Positions 62,485-64,000 of a DNA stretch of 64,000 nt are shown one piece after another. The translations under genes were made by a program, and so were the position numbers. The DNA comes from Sweltsa coloradensis (lineage: Eukaryota > Arthropoda > Insecta > Plecoptera > Chloroperlidae). The notes beneath the pieces were generated by a model, which was given only the letters and a program-made list of their open reading frames with translations, was not told where the DNA came from and did no database searches. Numbering within the stretch: position 1 is the first letter of the stretch; every line of letters begins with the position of its first letter. The stretch is taken from the NCBI GenBank assembly GCA_024449915.1, contig JAMZAV010000004.1, positions 372,001-436,000 on the forward strand, in the 5' to 3' direction.

Positions 62485-63395
62485 GGTAGTGGTCATCATG
62501 AATGGTGCCCCACCCACCCCCACGTAGTGTACTCTATTATCTATGGTGCCACTAACCCGAAATATTCGTGATGAGGTAAAAAGACTACCATGCAGATTTG
62601 TCCAGATTTTATATACCGGACGGTACCGATACGCGCATTGTTTGTATATAATAGCAAGCTGTGGCCACTGGTAAGATAAGAGACCAACCGGTCCTTGCAA
62701 GACCGTCCGGGGGTTCTCTGGTGGTTGACTTTGAGATAGAAGTTGAAATAAGGAAGTGCGCGACTCTGATTCGGGAGGTCCCGGGTTTTCGTTCGTGGCC
62801 GACAATTCTGTCCGACCGAAGTTGTTTTCTGAGGTTCACAATAATTGTCCCAACTATTTTTCCCTCGGTAAAAATTAAATTATACGAACAATGATAGTGA
62901 CACTGTGACAGCACCCCCTCTGTGGGTGGCTCGACGAGGGTCAGGTCATCATGATGGTGCCCCCACGTGGGGCTCATTATCTTGGTGCCACTACCCGAAA
63001 TTTCGGATGAGGTAAAAAGACTACCATGCAGATTTTCAATTTTATATACCGGCAGTACAACGCGCATTGTTTGTATATTATTAGCAAGCTTTGGCCACTG
63101 GTAAGATAAGAGACCAACCGGTCCTTGCAAGACCGTCCGGGGGTTCTCTGGTGGTTGACTTTGAGATAGAAGTTGAAATAAGGAAGTGCGCGACTCTGAT
63201 TCGGGAGGTCCCGGGTTTTCGTTCGTGGCCGACAATTCTGTCCGACCGAAGTTGTTTTCTGAGGTTGCCCTCGAACATACCTTCACAATAATTGTCCCAA
63301 CTATTTTTCCCTCGGTAAAAATTAAATTATACGAACAATGATAGTGACACTGTGACAGCACCCCCCTGTGTGGGTGGCTCGACGAGGGTCAGGTC
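62485..63395. repeat. Tandem duplication of about 430-455 bp
   Basis: Two consecutive units, nearly identical from TGGCCACTGGTAAGATAAGA (62,662 and 63,092) to the ATGATAGTGACACTGTGACA stretch. The first 170 bp of each unit are more diverged. A third unit starts (GGGTGGCTCGACGAGGGTCA) and breaks off at about 63,395. The segment CTGATTCGGGAGGTCCCGGG resembles the anticodon-to-T-arm part of a tRNA-derived SINE. A minus-strand open frame of 250 codons spans both units, but its two halves are read in different phases of the repeat, so it is not a protein repeat. Confidence 0.7.
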
Positions 63396-64000
63396 ATCAT
63401 CTTGGCCGGGTCGCGGTCATTCCTCCGGAGAGCCCGGGCTATGACACATCTTACCGGAAGACAACAACCTCGCCTCCTCGCCTGAGTCACGGCTGTAAGC
63501 TGCTTACCGGTCGAAACCAAGGGGTTTCATGCGTAGACAATCGCCTTTGTGCTACGCTCATCACCGCGTTCACTCGATGCACTTTTTATCTTTTAAAAAC
63601 AAATCGTGAGAAATAAACAAACGGAATCGTGTCCTTTTGTCTATAATGTTGTCCAAAACAACATGTTGTGAACGCAGACGGTGGTGGACTACATATTTTT
63701 CTTCACTTTTGTCAAAGTGTTTGTTTTTTACGCAAGAAATAGTAGATAAATAGTACAAATTAGAAAAAAGTAAAAAATACCACCAAAATAAATCGACGCA
63801 CTTCATTAAACTTTAGACCAATATTTCGATAGCGAATGACGGAAAAAGTCAACACTACAAAAATTTCGATATCGTATGCAGCTTATCTACCATAGTTCTT
63901 ATTATGGTACATTCTAGTAATAACAACACTCTATAAATAGACGATATGAAAAGCTTATAATGTTTAACTGGTACTTGTGTAGTTGGTGTGACCCAACTTT

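Larger units (their letters stand above)
37516..64000. other. Large region without recognised coding exons
   Basis: I find no frame with family resemblance on either strand between 37.5 and 64 kb. The stretch holds the repeats listed separately, G or C homopolymers of 10-17 bases, and much plain AT-rich DNA (notably 45.3-47.5, 47.7-50.4, 54.5-56.3, 57.0-58.3 and 58.5-62.0 kb). It could be one huge first intron of the gene at 37,485, or intergenic. Confidence 0.5.

Noticed and set aside
62609..63361. 250-codon minus-strand frame as a gene
   Set aside because: It runs across a recent tandem duplication, reading the two copies in different phases, so the openness comes from composition rather than selection.

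Overview
This is a eukaryotic, metazoan window: AT-rich DNA, short coding exons split by GT-AG introns with long repeat-filled introns and spacers, and no bacterial-type gene packing. The sequence fits a (probably marine) invertebrate. The best lineage clue is a fused nitrilase-Fhit gene, an arrangement established in flies and nematodes, whereas vertebrates carry NIT1 and FHIT separately. A protostome is therefore favoured, weakly. The palindromes TAGGCCTA and TACCGGTA recur all over the window and look like a genome-wide word bias.

Layout. (1) 1-24,090, + strand: the 3' two thirds of a large coiled-coil gene, best guess CCDC180 (cilium/sperm-tail family). Fifteen exons chain in frame with matching splice phases and end at 23,857; the 5' exons lie left of the window. 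(2) 27,070-33,178, - strand: a complete eight-exon gene for the alpha subunit of the mitochondrial processing peptidase (PMPCA, 545 residues). (3) 33,448-34,888, + strand: an intronless NitFhit gene, head to head with PMPCA across about 270 bp, interrupted by two one-base deletions only about 20 bp apart. (4) 37,485-37,515, + strand: a possible first coding exon of a gene whose first intron would fill the rest of the window; 37.5-64 kb contains no coding exon I can recognise, only repeats.

The accessory DNA holds the unusual material. An intron of the coiled-coil gene carries a hammerhead ribozyme of the minimal type I form known from Penelope-like retroelements and retrozymes, on the sense strand. 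The last intron is a nest of transposons at least four levels deep: a TA-flanked shell with about 31-bp inverted termini contains two Helitron-like elements, one of which was split by a 4.8-kb TTAA-flanked element, which contains another Helitron-like copy. Two insertions are backed by intact paralogous target sites in this same window. At 44.5-45.0 kb lies a 557-bp foldback element made of hairpins inside a hairpin, flanked by perfect 8-bp direct repeats. Truncated LINE ends, tRNA-derived SINEs, piggyBac-like and hAT-like MITEs and a hairpin insertion with a perfect 15-bp target duplication complete the picture.

The two well-identified genes are housekeeping (mitochondrial presequence cleavage; dinucleoside polyphosphate hydrolysis plus amidase). 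Apart from a plausible shared promoter there is no sign that the genes of the window act in one pathway. All family names come from reading translated sequence by eye; no search was run.
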